NCBI GenBank assembly: GCA_016780525.1 | Contig: JADHLR010000051.1 | Location: 1 to 9,959 of the forward strand | Length of the DNA stretch: 9,959 nt | Source of the DNA: Candidatus Puniceispirillum sp. | GTDB lineage: Bacteria > Pseudomonadota > Alphaproteobacteria > Puniceispirillales > Puniceispirillaceae | Direction of reading: 5' to 3' | Shown here: positions 1-6,429 of the stretch, piece after piece | How positions within the stretch are numbered: the first letter of the stretch is position 1 | Layout: each line of letters starts with the position of its first letter | The notes under the pieces: generated by a model | Seen by the model: the letters and a program-made list of their open reading frames with translations, nothing else | Databases searched by the model: none | What the model was told of the DNA's origin: nothing | Made by a program: the position numbers and the translations under genes

Positions 1-1
1 C

Positions 2-355
2 AGCGAGGCCACAGCAAATCTGGCCTATACACGCTATGTGCTGGATGCTGGCCACAGCGGTGATATGGTTGATCTGTTGGCGGCACTGACGCCTTGCGTC
101 ATGGGTTATGGTGAAATCGGGCTGCGGCTGTGCCAGTCTGATCATGCCGCCGACTATGCCGACTGGATCAACAACTATGGCGGCACCGACTATCAGGATG
201 TTTGTATCGCTGTCGGCCAGTTGATTGATACGGCGTGCCACCGCCGCCTTGGCGAAGACCCCGCCGCCAGCCCGCGCTGGCCGCTATTGCAACAGCGCTT
301 TGATATGGCAACACGGCTTGAAACCGGGTTCTGGCAAATGGGGCTGGACGGCTGA
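2..355 (+). CDS. tenA: TenA-family thiaminase II / aminopyrimidine aminohydrolase, 5' end outside the window
   Basis: The reading frame is open from the first bases, so only the C-terminal half (about 117 residues) is present. TenA proteins hydrolyse 4-amino-5-aminomethyl-2-methylpyrimidine or thiamine breakdown products to HMP, which is salvaged into thiamine in the cytoplasm. The visible part has the family pattern LLAALTPCVMGYGEIG, whose cysteine (codon 95-97) matches the catalytic cysteine of the TenA_C class. It also has YADWINNYGG and the C-terminal RLETGFWQMG, whose glutamate (codon 320-322) matches the conserved catalytic acid. The stop codon overlaps the start of the next gene by one base (TGATG), so the gene is translationally coupled to the ABC ATPase. 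Context with ThiZ- and ThiX-like genes supports thiamine-precursor salvage. Family assignment is firm; the exact substrate is inferred. Confidence 0.9.
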   Translation, partial: SEATANLAYTRYVLDAGHSGDMVDLLAALTPCVMGYGEIGLRLCQSDHAADYADWINNYGGTDYQDVCIAVGQLIDTACHRRLGEDPAASPRWPLLQQRFDMATRLETGFWQMGLDG

Positions 356-1071
356 TGACCGGGCTGCACCTCGAAGGCACTGCATCGATTGACGGCACCA
401 CTGTCTTTGATGGTGTCGCGCTGCCGGTTGTTGCCGGGCGCTGGACCTGTTTGCTTGGTCGCTCTGGCGTTGGCAAAAGCACCATTATGCGGCTGATCGC
501 CGGGTTGGCTGATCATGTCCGTTTTACCGGCCGCATTGATGGTGATGATGGTCAGCAGCTTGACCAACGCATCACCCTGATGGCACAGCAGGACAGCCTG
601 CTTCCGTGGTTGAACACGATTGATAATGTCTTGCTCGGCGCCCGGCTTCGCGGCCAGCAGCTTGATCGGGACCGGGCCAGTCAACTGATTGATCAAGTTG
701 GGCTGGGCGCGCATCTGCACAAGAAACCGCACGCACTTTCGGGCGGCCAGCGTCAACGCGTTGCCCTTGCCAGAACCCTGATGGAAGACCGCCCGCTGGT
801 GCTTCTGGACGAACCTTTTAGTGCGCTCGATGCCCGGGTGCGGGCCGAAATGCAGGAACTGGCGGCCGAACAGCTAGCTGGCCGCACGGTGTTGCTGGTG
901 ACGCATGATCCGGGCGAAGCGGCGCGGCTTGGCGACAATATCCATGTCATGACCGGCACCGGGCTGATCACTGTTGAGCCGCCCTCCACGCCGGTCATCC
1001 GGGCGTATGATGATGCCGAAGTGCTGGCCTGTCAGGGCCGCTTGTTGCGACTGTTGAGAGAAGCCTCATGA
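355..1071 (+). CDS. thiZ: ABC transporter ATP-binding protein, ThiZ type (thiamine precursor uptake)
   Basis: This 238-residue ATPase should drive uptake of a thiamine pyrimidine precursor (HMP or formylaminopyrimidine) on the cytoplasmic face of the inner membrane. All nucleotide-binding elements are visible: Walker A GRSGVGKST (35-43), Q-loop around Q78, signature LSGGQRQR (128-135), Walker B LVLLDEP (148-154) with D-loop SALD, and the switch histidine H174 in LVTHDP. Sequence style is that of the nitrate/sulfonate/taurine group of importers, to which ThiZ belongs. The start overlaps the tenA stop and the last codon overlaps the permease start (ATGA), so the three genes form one coupled operon. 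The ThiZ name depends on this neighbourhood; from the protein alone one could only say NitT/TauT-family ATPase. A TPP riboswitch would be expected upstream, outside the window. Confidence 0.87.
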   Translation: MTGLHLEGTASIDGTTVFDGVALPVVAGRWTCLLGRSGVGKSTIMRLIAGLADHVRFTGRIDGDDGQQLDQRITLMAQQDSLLPWLNTIDNVLLGARLRGQQLDRDRASQLIDQVGLGAHLHKKPHALSGGQRQRVALARTLMEDRPLVLLDEPFSALDARVRAEMQELAAEQLAGRTVLLVTHDPGEAARLGDNIHVMTGTGLITVEPPSTPVIRAYDDAEVLACQGRLLRLLREAS

Positions 1072-1814
1072 TCAGACTGATGCGCTTTGTTATTGTGTCT
1101 GCTGGGCTGATCCTGCTCTGGCATTTGCTGGTTGTGCTGACCGATCTGCCGCCCTTTATCCTGCCCGGGCCGATGCGGGTCGCCACCGCCCTTTTCGGCA
1201 ATATAGAGTTGATCAGCCAGCATGCTCTGGTGACGATTGCCGAGGTACTACTTGGTCTTGGGCTTGGCTCTTTGCTTGGCGCGATGACCGCGATCGGGCT
1301 TGCCATATCGCCGCTGGCGCGCACCATGCTGCGGCCAATGATGGTGATCAGTCAGGCATTGCCGGTGTTTGCGCTGGCGCCTTTACTGACGCTGTGGCTC
1401 GGCTACGGCTTATGGCCGAAAGTCATCATGGCCTTGCTGATTATTTATTTCCCTGTCACCTCGGCGTTTTTTGACGGGCTGATGGCGACCCCACGCGGCA
1501 TGCTGGATCTGGCCCGCGTGATGAATGCCCAGCCGTGGCGGATCATGACCCATATCCGAATTCCGGCGGGTCTGCCCGGGCTTGCCTCGGGGTTACGGCT
1601 GGCCGCCGTTTACGCACCCATCGGGGCTATTATCGGCGAATGGGTCGGCGCCTCGCAGGGGCTTGGCTATTTGATGCTGCTGGCGAATGGACGGGCCAAA
1701 ACCGACCTGATGTTCGCCGCCCTGATCGTGATTGTCATCATCACCCTCAGCCTGCATGCCTCGGTTGAACGTCTGTGCCGGGTGCTGGCGCGCCGCATGC
1801 AATTTGATGGCTGA
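1068..1814 (+). CDS. thiX: ABC transporter permease, ThiX type
   Basis: A 248-residue inner-membrane permease of the binding-protein-dependent transport family (BPD_transp_1). Hydrophobic stretches lie at about 7-25, 59-81, 93-111, 115-135, 178-192 and 213-232. The cytoplasmic EAA-type loop that docks on the ATPase is at about 149-175 (ARVMNAQPWRIMTHIRIPAG). It overlaps thiZ by four bases (ATGA), typical of translational coupling. With ThiZ it would form the membrane part of an importer for HMP-type thiamine precursors, delivered by a ThiY-type periplasmic protein. No ThiY gene follows, so it must lie upstream of tenA or elsewhere. The operon ends here, facing a convergent aminotransferase gene. 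The permease assignment is secure; the substrate is inferred from tenA linkage. Confidence 0.86.
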   Translation: MIRLMRFVIVSAGLILLWHLLVVLTDLPPFILPGPMRVATALFGNIELISQHALVTIAEVLLGLGLGSLLGAMTAIGLAISPLARTMLRPMMVISQALPVFALAPLLTLWLGYGLWPKVIMALLIIYFPVTSAFFDGLMATPRGMLDLARVMNAQPWRIMTHIRIPAGLPGLASGLRLAAVYAPIGAIIGEWVGASQGLGYLMLLANGRAKTDLMFAALIVIVIITLSLHASVERLCRVLARRMQFDG

Positions 1815-1857
1815 TCGTCAGAACATAACGCGGTGCATTGGCGGCACAGCGGCGTTG

Positions 1858-1877
1858 CGGATCAAGGCGGATCAAGG
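1858..1877. repeat. 10-bp tandem duplication between convergent genes
   Basis: CGGATCAAGG occurs twice in direct succession (1858-1867 and 1868-1877), directly readable in the sequence. It lies in the 138-bp spacer between the ends of thiX and the facing aminotransferase gene. Upstream, about 1829-1856, there is a weak imperfect hairpin (AACGC with GCGTT outside, GTGC with GCAC inside) but no T-run, so no intrinsic terminator can be called. Confidence 0.8.
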
Positions 1878-1952
1878 CTGAACTGCGCTTTATTCCCGAA
1901 CCATGCTGGCGGCGACTGGTCTTTTACGCGCATCGCTGTCGCCCACAAAAAC

Positions 1953-3281
1953 CTACGCCAGCGCCAGATCAACTGCGCTTTGCAGACGCGCAACCAGCAT
2001 ATCCATTTCATCGTCACTGATAATATAGGGCGGGGCCAGCAGAATATGATCCCCCTGACGGCCATCAATGGTGCCTTGCGCCGGATAACACATCAGCCCA
2101 GCCTGCATGGCGTGGGTCTTTATCTTTCCGGCGATATGCAAAGCCGGATCAAACGCGGCTTTTGTCTGCCGGTCGGCGACCAGCTCAATGCCAATAAACA
2201 GGCCGCGTCCACGGATATCACCAACATGCGGATGCTGGCCAAACGCCGCGTCCAGCCGGGTGCGCAGGCCGGCAGCTTTATCCATCACCCCGGCACCTAG
2301 CCCATCATCGACGATCCGGCCAAGCACGGCGCAGGCCGCCGCACAGGCCGTGGGATGCCCCAGATAGGTATGGCCATGTTGGAAAAAACCGGTTCCCTGT
2401 TCAATCGCGTCATGGATAAAATCCTGACAAAGCATCGCCCCTATCGGCTGATAGCCGGCGCCAAGCCCCTTGGCAATTGCGACGATATCCGGAATTATGT
2501 TTTCCGCTTCACTGGCGAACAAAGTGCCGGTTCGCCCCATGCCGCACATCACCTCATCCAGAATCACCAGCACGCCATAGCGGTCACAAATCTCGCGGAT
2601 GCGGGCGAAATAGCCCGGCACCGCCGTCACCGCGCCAGCCGTCGCGCCCACCACCGGTTCAGCCAGAAATGCCATCACATTTTCCGCGCCAATACGCAGA
2701 ATTTCAGTTTCCAGTTCATCGGCGACACGTCGGCCATAGGCTTCGGCACTCTCACCCTGTTGCTGATCGCGATAGGCGTAACAGGGGGAAATCAGGCTTG
2801 TTTCGACAAGCAATGGTTCAAACTGGCGGCGGCGCCACTGGTTACCACCGGCGGCCAGCGCCCCCAATGTGTTGCCATGATAACTTTGCCGCCGGGCAAT
2901 AATCCGGTGCCGCGATGGCTGGCCAATTTCGACAAAATATTGCCGTGCCAGTTTGATCGCGGCTTCCATCGCTTCTGAACCGCTCGACACCAAATAGACA
3001 CGGTTGATGCCAGCCGGGGCGAGGTTTGCCAATTTTGACGATAGTGCCTGCGCCGCTTCGCTGGTGAAAAAGGCGGTATGCGCATAGGCCAGATCCTGCG
3101 CCTGATCGGCAATTGCCGCACACACAGCCGCATCCGAATGACCAAGACAAGACACCGCTGCCCCCCCGGATGCATCGAGATAACGCTTGCCGGTGTCATC
3201 GATCAGAAACACACCGTCGCCAGCCACCGCAACCGGATAATCAGCACGGCTGTTGCGTGCAAACAGATGCGCATGTTTCAT
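1953..3281 (-). CDS. class III (omega-type) PLP-dependent aminotransferase
   Basis: A 442-residue cytosolic aminotransferase of the class III fold-type I family, which moves an amino group from an omega- or alpha-amine donor to a keto acid. Visible hallmarks, numbered from the ATG: the phosphate-binding SSGSEAMEAA region near 99-108, the ring-stacking SYHGNT near 133-138, the LDEVMCGMGRTG motif with the cofactor aspartate D242, the Schiff-base lysine K271 in AKGLGAGYQPIGA, and the GHTYLGHPTACAA segment near 303-315. Length is normal for the family. I chose ATG at 3281 over an adjacent upstream TTG because AGGAG (complement of 3289-3293) is 7 bases from the ATG. It is divergent from an RpiR-type regulator, which probably controls it. 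The sequence does not reveal the amine substrate; family members act on GABA, beta-alanine, taurine, putrescine and others. Confidence 0.92.
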   Translation of the reverse strand: MKHAHLFARNSRADYPVAVAGDGVFLIDDTGKRYLDASGGAAVSCLGHSDAAVCAAIADQAQDLAYAHTAFFTSEAAQALSSKLANLAPAGINRVYLVSSGSEAMEAAIKLARQYFVEIGQPSRHRIIARRQSYHGNTLGALAAGGNQWRRRQFEPLLVETSLISPCYAYRDQQQGESAEAYGRRVADELETEILRIGAENVMAFLAEPVVGATAGAVTAVPGYFARIREICDRYGVLVILDEVMCGMGRTGTLFASEAENIIPDIVAIAKGLGAGYQPIGAMLCQDFIHDAIEQGTGFFQHGHTYLGHPTACAAACAVLGRIVDDGLGAGVMDKAAGLRTRLDAAFGQHPHVGDIRGRGLFIGIELVADRQTKAAFDPALHIAGKIKTHAMQAGLMCYPAQGTIDGRQGDHILLAPPYIISDDEMDMLVARLQSAVDLALA

Positions 3282-3425
3282 CAATTAACTCCTATCGCCC
3301 CACAAATACAGTGTTTGGGATTTTTCGGACGCATCCCCCTGATCCATAAGCAGACTGGCCCGAGGCCATAACTGAAGCATGGCTCATGGCAAATGTAAAA
3401 CAAATGTTGCGTTATAAGGAAAAAT

Positions 3426-3441
3426 TGTTACAAATGTAACA
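3426..3441. promoter_or_regulatory. perfect inverted repeat, candidate RpiR operator
   Basis: TGTTACA-AA-TGTAACA is a perfect 7-bp inverted repeat with a 2-bp centre, in the shared promoter region between the aminotransferase and the divergent MurR/RpiR regulator. Dimeric regulators of this family bind such palindromes, so this is the best candidate operator. The word CAAATGT occurs here (3431-3437) and twice more upstream at 3390-3396 and 3401-3407, suggesting further half-sites. Binding is inferred. Confidence 0.6.
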
Positions 3442-3482
3442 TTGTTGGTTTTTCATCACCCCTTTTACCAGCGAGATGACCC

Positions 3483-4256
3483 ATGTCGGATTTGCCATCC
3501 CGGATTCGCGATCAACATGCCGAGCTGTCACCCACCATGCAGCAGGCCAGCAATTATATTCTGTCCCATCTGCCGGATATTCCGTTTGAGTCGATCCGTA
3601 ATCTGGCGCAAAACAGCCGTGTCTCGCCGCTGACCATCATCCGCCTGACGCGCCGATGGGGGTTTGCCGGCTATCCGGATTTTCAAGTGGCAGCCCGCCG
3701 GCATTTATTTACCGACAACAATCGGGGGCCGGATACACATGCCGCGCCGCACCAGTTGAACAGCCCAGAGATTGCCAGAGCGGCGCAGATGATCAATAAG
3801 GCAGGCAATGTATATATCATTGGTGTGCGCAATGCCCACGCCTTTGCCCTCTATATGAATTATATGGGCCGGATGGTGTTTAATAATTTTCATTTGATGC
3901 CGCCATCGGCGTCGGTCACAGCCGAAGATCTGGCGCGGCTGTCACGCGACGATCTGCTGATTGCTTTTTCAACATCGCCCTATGCGACCGAAACCGTGCG
4001 GTTGGTGCAGGCGGCTTACAAGCTGGGCATCCCGACAATTGCGGTGACCGATGCCGCCCGGTCACCCATCGCACAATCGGCCAGTGTCAGTATCTGTGTG
4101 CCGATCACCAAACAAGCGCGGCTCTATCAGATGGCACCGGTTATTACGGCGATCGAGCAGATCCTCGAGACATGCTATGACGACCCGGCAACCAACGCCG
4201 ATAAACGCATCACCGATTTTGCCAAAAGGGTGAAATCAATCAAAGGATATTGGTAG
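3483..4256 (+). CDS. MurR/RpiR-family transcriptional regulator (HTH plus SIS domain)
   Basis: This 257-residue regulator has the two-domain layout of the MurR/RpiR family. Residues 1-77 form an HTH_6 DNA-binding domain; SPLTIIRLTRRWGFAGYPDF (48-67) covers the recognition helix and the family's typical GF.GY.DF ending. Residues about 105-230 form a SIS (sugar isomerase) domain: NVYIIGVRNAHAFALYM, then DDLLIAFSTSPYATETV and LGIPTIAVTDAARSPIAQSA. SIS domains usually bind phosphosugars, but many alphaproteobacterial members next to aminotransferases respond to other metabolites. The ATG at 3483 is the only sensible start; the ribosome binding site is weak. It is divergent from the class III aminotransferase across about 200 bp containing a perfect palindrome, so it likely regulates that gene and itself. 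The effector is unknown. Confidence 0.9.
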   Translation: MSDLPSRIRDQHAELSPTMQQASNYILSHLPDIPFESIRNLAQNSRVSPLTIIRLTRRWGFAGYPDFQVAARRHLFTDNNRGPDTHAAPHQLNSPEIARAAQMINKAGNVYIIGVRNAHAFALYMNYMGRMVFNNFHLMPPSASVTAEDLARLSRDDLLIAFSTSPYATETVRLVQAAYKLGIPTIAVTDAARSPIAQSASVSICVPITKQARLYQMAPVITAIEQILETCYDDPATNADKRITDFAKRVKSIKGYW

Positions 4257-4287
4257 CCAAAAGCGTGTTGCCCCCAGCGAAAAAGCT

Positions 4288-4317
4288 ATCTTCGACAACG
4301 CTATGTTCGACAGCGCT
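4288..4317. repeat. 15-bp tandem repeat just after a stop codon
   Basis: Two adjacent 15-bp units, ATCTTCGACAACGCT (4288-4302) and ATGTTCGACAGCGCT (4303-4317), differ at two positions. A degenerate third piece, CAGCGAAAAAGCT, adjoins at 4275-4287. Read on the minus strand, the repeat starts immediately after the TAA of the DUF1330 gene and fills most of the 61-bp spacer to the end of the convergent RpiR gene. No clear terminator is seen. Confidence 0.75.
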
Positions 4318-4611
4318 TTATTCGGCGACGCCTTCGGCAATCATTAGGTCGGTATCGGCGCATTCTTCCCGGACTGTTTTTGCCGCCTGATATTCTTCAC
4401 TATGATAAAATGTGCTGGCAGCGTCCTTGCTTTCAAACTCGATCATCATAACGATACCATCGACGTCGCCTTCAAGCCTGTCGGCGACAGCGCCCCGGGC
4501 TAACACTTTACCCCCGTATTTTTGAATAGCCGGCCCCGCCATTCCCGAAAATTGCTGGAACTTTTCCTGATCTCTGACGCGAATATTCGCTACCACATAG
4601 CCTTTCGGCAT
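4318..4611 (-). CDS. DUF1330-domain protein, seventh and last gene of the barrel-protein operon
   Basis: A 97-residue protein with the DUF1330 pattern: an N-terminal strand MPKGYVVANIRVRDQEKF, then YGGKVLARG, a central strand VDGIVMMIEFES and the helix DAASTFYHSEEYQAAKTVRE. DUF1330 proteins are single ferredoxin-like domains that form dimeric alpha+beta barrels; no reaction is firmly established for the family. The start is strongly supported by a GGGAGGG ribosome binding site upstream on the minus strand. It follows the second GYD gene by 19 bases and is the last gene before the convergent RpiR gene. There is no signal peptide, so it is cytoplasmic. Family assignment is confident; function is unknown. 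Confidence 0.88.
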   Translation of the reverse strand: MPKGYVVANIRVRDQEKFQQFSGMAGPAIQKYGGKVLARGAVADRLEGDVDGIVMMIEFESKDAASTFYHSEEYQAAKTVREECADTDLMIAEGVAE

Positions 4612-4630
4612 GCGTCCCTCCCCTAGTTTA

Positions 4631-4954
4631 TCAACCGCCTGGTGCCCTATATGCCCCGGTCATCTTGTTGGCGCGACCCGCAATGTCATTCATGTCGATA
4701 TATTCCAACATTTCTAAATCATTTAACGCCCCTGATGCTGCCACAAGGACTTTTACCGCCGCCGCATCCTCAAAACTTGCAACCTCCGCAACAACGGCGA
4801 TGTCATATTTGCCCCGCAGAAATTGTAGGTCAATGAATGTGCCGCCTGATTTTTCAACCATGGCAGAAATTGCCGCGCGCCGATCATCGCCGGGATTTTG
4901 CAAAAATCCAGCAAGGCCAGCATTCGAATATCTTCCCAGAAATAAAAACTTCAT
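4631..4954 (-). CDS. GYD-domain protein (copy 2), sixth gene of the barrel-protein operon
   Basis: A 107-residue protein of the GYD family, small ferredoxin-like proteins of unknown function. The core reads KSGGTFIDLQFLRGKYDIAV (35-54), with the GYD motif here as G48-K-Y50-D51. The C-terminus is MTGAYRAPGG, similar to the YRPPG tail common in the family. It aligns over its full length with the first gene of the same operon (108 residues, G-D-Y-D at 48-51), so the two are paralogues. The start is supported by AGGAG (complement of 4961-4965) six bases from the ATG. A 104-base gap, the longest in the operon and containing a hairpin, separates it from the upstream cupin gene, so it may have partly separate expression. 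Confidence 0.88.
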   Translation of the reverse strand: MKFLFLGRYSNAGLAGFLQNPGDDRRAAISAMVEKSGGTFIDLQFLRGKYDIAVVAEVASFEDAAAVKVLVAASGALNDLEMLEYIDMNDIAGRANKMTGAYRAPGG

Positions 4955-4993
4955 TTTTTTCTCCTGTTAAGTTTAAAAATACAGCCGCAAGTT

Positions 4994-5017
4994 GAAACCA
5001 GCACAAAGGCTGGTCTC
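4994..5017 (-). other. hairpin in the long gap between the cupin and second GYD genes
   Basis: ACCAGC (4997-5002) and GCTGGT (5009-5014) form a perfect 6-bp stem around a 6-base loop; after one mismatch, two more pairs extend it (GA at 4994-4995 with TC at 5016-5017). On the minus-strand transcript it is not followed directly by a U-run, so it is more likely an RNA processing or partial attenuation element than a plain terminator. Confidence 0.45.
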
Positions 5018-5058
5018 ACCGATTCATTTTAATGCTGATGAAGCCATTGGGTAACCAG

Positions 5059-5427
5059 TTAAGCTGATGTCCAGGGGCCATAATCTTTGCCGCCATCGAC
5101 AATCTCGTAAGCGATCACTGTTTCATCACCAACAACCCAACCGTCATGGCCGGGCGCGAAATAATAGGCATCCCCCGCTTCTGCCAATATTTCGGTGCCA
5201 TCATCATGGACACACATCAGTTTGCCCTGAATGATCACACCGATATGGCCTGCCTGACAGCTGTCGCCGCCAACAAGCGGTTTTATGCAATCTGACCATT
5301 TCCAACCTGGCTCTAACACCATTTTTGATGCGTTCATTGTCCCGAGCTTAACAACTGAGACATGCGCCTTTGGCGGTGTTTTGACCTCGTCTGCGTCATT
5401 AAATGATTTTTTATACATGTTGCTCAT
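5059..5427 (-). CDS. small single-domain cupin, fifth gene of the barrel-protein operon
   Basis: A 122-residue single-cupin protein. The segment LEPGWKWSDCIKPLVGG (38-54), then SCQAGHIGVIIQGKLMCV with H61, the turn DDGTE, GDAYYFAPGHDGWVVGDE with H94, and a final strand TVIAYEIVDGG are typical of a widespread family of small cupins whose members are mostly uncharacterised. H61 and H94 are the likely metal ligands, but the classic HxH of cupin motif 1 is absent, so metal binding is uncertain. Start: ATG at 5427, with GGAG seven bases upstream. A second in-frame ATG follows three codons later but is less well spaced. It is the only non-ferredoxin-like member of the operon. It could be the catalytic or ligand-binding component, but this is inference. 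Confidence 0.88.
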   Translation of the reverse strand: MSNMYKKSFNDADEVKTPPKAHVSVVKLGTMNASKMVLEPGWKWSDCIKPLVGGDSCQAGHIGVIIQGKLMCVHDDGTEILAEAGDAYYFAPGHDGWVVGDETVIAYEIVDGGKDYGPWTSA

Positions 5428-5461
5428 AATAGGTCTCCTCTGGTTGAAATGATCAGGTGAT

Positions 5462-5737
5462 TCAGTTGAATTTTTTACTCAAAACACCGCCAATCGTCTC
5501 ATCATCCATGAGAGGCGTAATGTCGATTTTAATGAGGCCGTTCCAATCCAGGGCGTAATCTGCAAGAGCTGCGGCATCACTGCTTTCAACAATGGCGAAA
5601 CCACCCGTACCATCTACATTGTGGTATCTCGACAGCATGGTTGCGCCCTCGGGCGGCATTCCACCGGTTTCCATAAACTGCTTAATGGTTTTGTCTCTTG
5701 CCTCTTGAGAATGTGTCCAGGCAAATTTAAATAACAT
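5462..5737 (-). CDS. DUF3303-domain protein, fourth gene of the barrel-protein operon
   Basis: A 91-residue protein with the DUF3303 layout: strand MLFKFAWTHSQEARDKTIKQ, the family turn TGGMPPEGATMLSRYHN, the strand GTGGFAIVESSDAAALADY, then WNGLIKIDITPLMDDE. These are predicted ferredoxin-like alpha+beta barrel proteins without a known reaction. Length is normal. The ribosome binding site GGGAGAG lies just upstream of the ATG on the minus strand. It follows the preceding gene by only 18 bases and is 34 bases ahead of the cupin gene. Its occurrence beside other single-barrel proteins suggests homo- or hetero-oligomers, which is not shown by the sequence. Confidence 0.87.
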   Translation of the reverse strand: MLFKFAWTHSQEARDKTIKQFMETGGMPPEGATMLSRYHNVDGTGGFAIVESSDAAALADYALDWNGLIKIDITPLMDDETIGGVLSKKFN

Positions 5738-5755
5738 GTAACTCTCCCAATGATC

Positions 5756-6037
5756 TCAATCTGTAAAGTCCATTACGTTTGGCATTTCTTTGATGTCATT
5801 ATCAAACAACGAGCCCATCTCGCCCAGCGTTTCGAGGATTGCCTCAGGGCTTTCCGCCTTCCACCAGCAGAACATAATTTTATCATTTTTCCCCGCATTC
5901 CATTGCATCTGAAATGACGCTTTTTCATTTTTCATCGCACCACGAATATCCGCTTCGCTCATTGTTTCCATCGCTGCGAAATAGGCTTCCATGGCTTCAT
6001 CTGACTTCAATGTATGGGTAACCATATAATTTTTCAT
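5756..6037 (-). CDS. small protein of likely ferredoxin-like fold, third gene of the operon
   Basis: A 93-residue cytoplasmic protein. I cannot place it in a named family with certainty. It begins with a strand (MKNYMVTHTLKSDEAMEAYF), then a charged helix, then KIMFCWWKAESPEAILETLG, followed by FDNDIKEMPNV. The strand followed by a W-x-A-x-SPEAI helix, and the overall length, resemble DUF4242 (SCO4226-like) and other dimeric barrel proteins. Four methionines and two tryptophans lie in likely core positions, and there is a single cysteine in MFCWW. An AAAGG ribosome binding site lies about 8 bases before the ATG. It lies 50 bases after the ABM-like gene and 18 bases before the DUF3303 gene, clearly within the operon. 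Function is unknown. Confidence 0.82.
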   Translation of the reverse strand: MKNYMVTHTLKSDEAMEAYFAAMETMSEADIRGAMKNEKASFQMQWNAGKNDKIMFCWWKAESPEAILETLGEMGSLFDNDIKEMPNVMDFTD

Positions 6038-6087
6038 TTTTATGACCTTTCTGATCTGTTGGTCTGATCGTTCCCGTGCTGGCCCGA

Positions 6088-6387
6088 TTACATCTCTTTT
6101 TCAAAAACAACGGTTCCTGAAACCGGGTCTGTTACGCCCAGCTCGGGTGACATTTCTTCGAGCAAGTGCCGGGCACTGTCGAGCAACCCGATCATCAGTG
6201 GCATCGCGCTTGTCATTTTTTCTTCGCTTTCCCACAAGCCATAGCCCACATAGCTTTGCTCACCGGTCCGCGCCAGAATTTGGAGCAATTGCCCGTCCCA
6301 TTTTTCAGCCTTGCTGAATGCGGATTCAAATTCCTGCTGCTTGCCAGCTATAACTTTGAACCTGACAACATTTGTATATTTTGCCAT
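6088..6387 (-). CDS. ABM-like dimeric alpha+beta barrel protein, second gene of the operon
   Basis: A 99-residue protein resembling the antibiotic biosynthesis monooxygenase (ABM) superfamily. The first strand and helix are YTNVVRFKVIAGKQQEFESA, followed by WDGQLLQILARTGEQSYVGY, GLWESEEKMTSAMPLMIGLL and LGVTDPVSGTVVFEK. The order strand, helix, strand, WES-containing strand, helix, strand is that of ABM domains, some of which (YgiN, ActVA-Orf6) are cofactor-free oxygenases acting on quinols or polyketides. Whether this one is catalytic cannot be judged. The ribosome binding site is weak: AAGGG (complement of 6400-6404) lies 12 bases from the ATG. It is 42 bases after the first gene, so it is probably cotranscribed. 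Confidence 0.82.
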   Translation of the reverse strand: MAKYTNVVRFKVIAGKQQEFESAFSKAEKWDGQLLQILARTGEQSYVGYGLWESEEKMTSAMPLMIGLLDSARHLLEEMSPELGVTDPVSGTVVFEKEM

Positions 6388-6429
6388 AGAAAATCAGTTC
6401 CCTTTTGCTTGCTTTAAATGCATGTTTAC

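Noticed and set aside
193..756. Long minus-strand frame of 187 residues opposite tenA and thiZ
   Set aside because: It overlaps two clear family proteins with coupled starts and stops; its translation has no family features.
1829..1856. Imperfect hairpin as a terminator for the thi operon
   Set aside because: The stem has bulges and no T-run follows on either strand.
2107..2978. Plus-strand open frames of 86 and 207 residues
   Set aside because: They lie antisense inside the aminotransferase gene, whose catalytic motifs are complete; their sequences show no domains.
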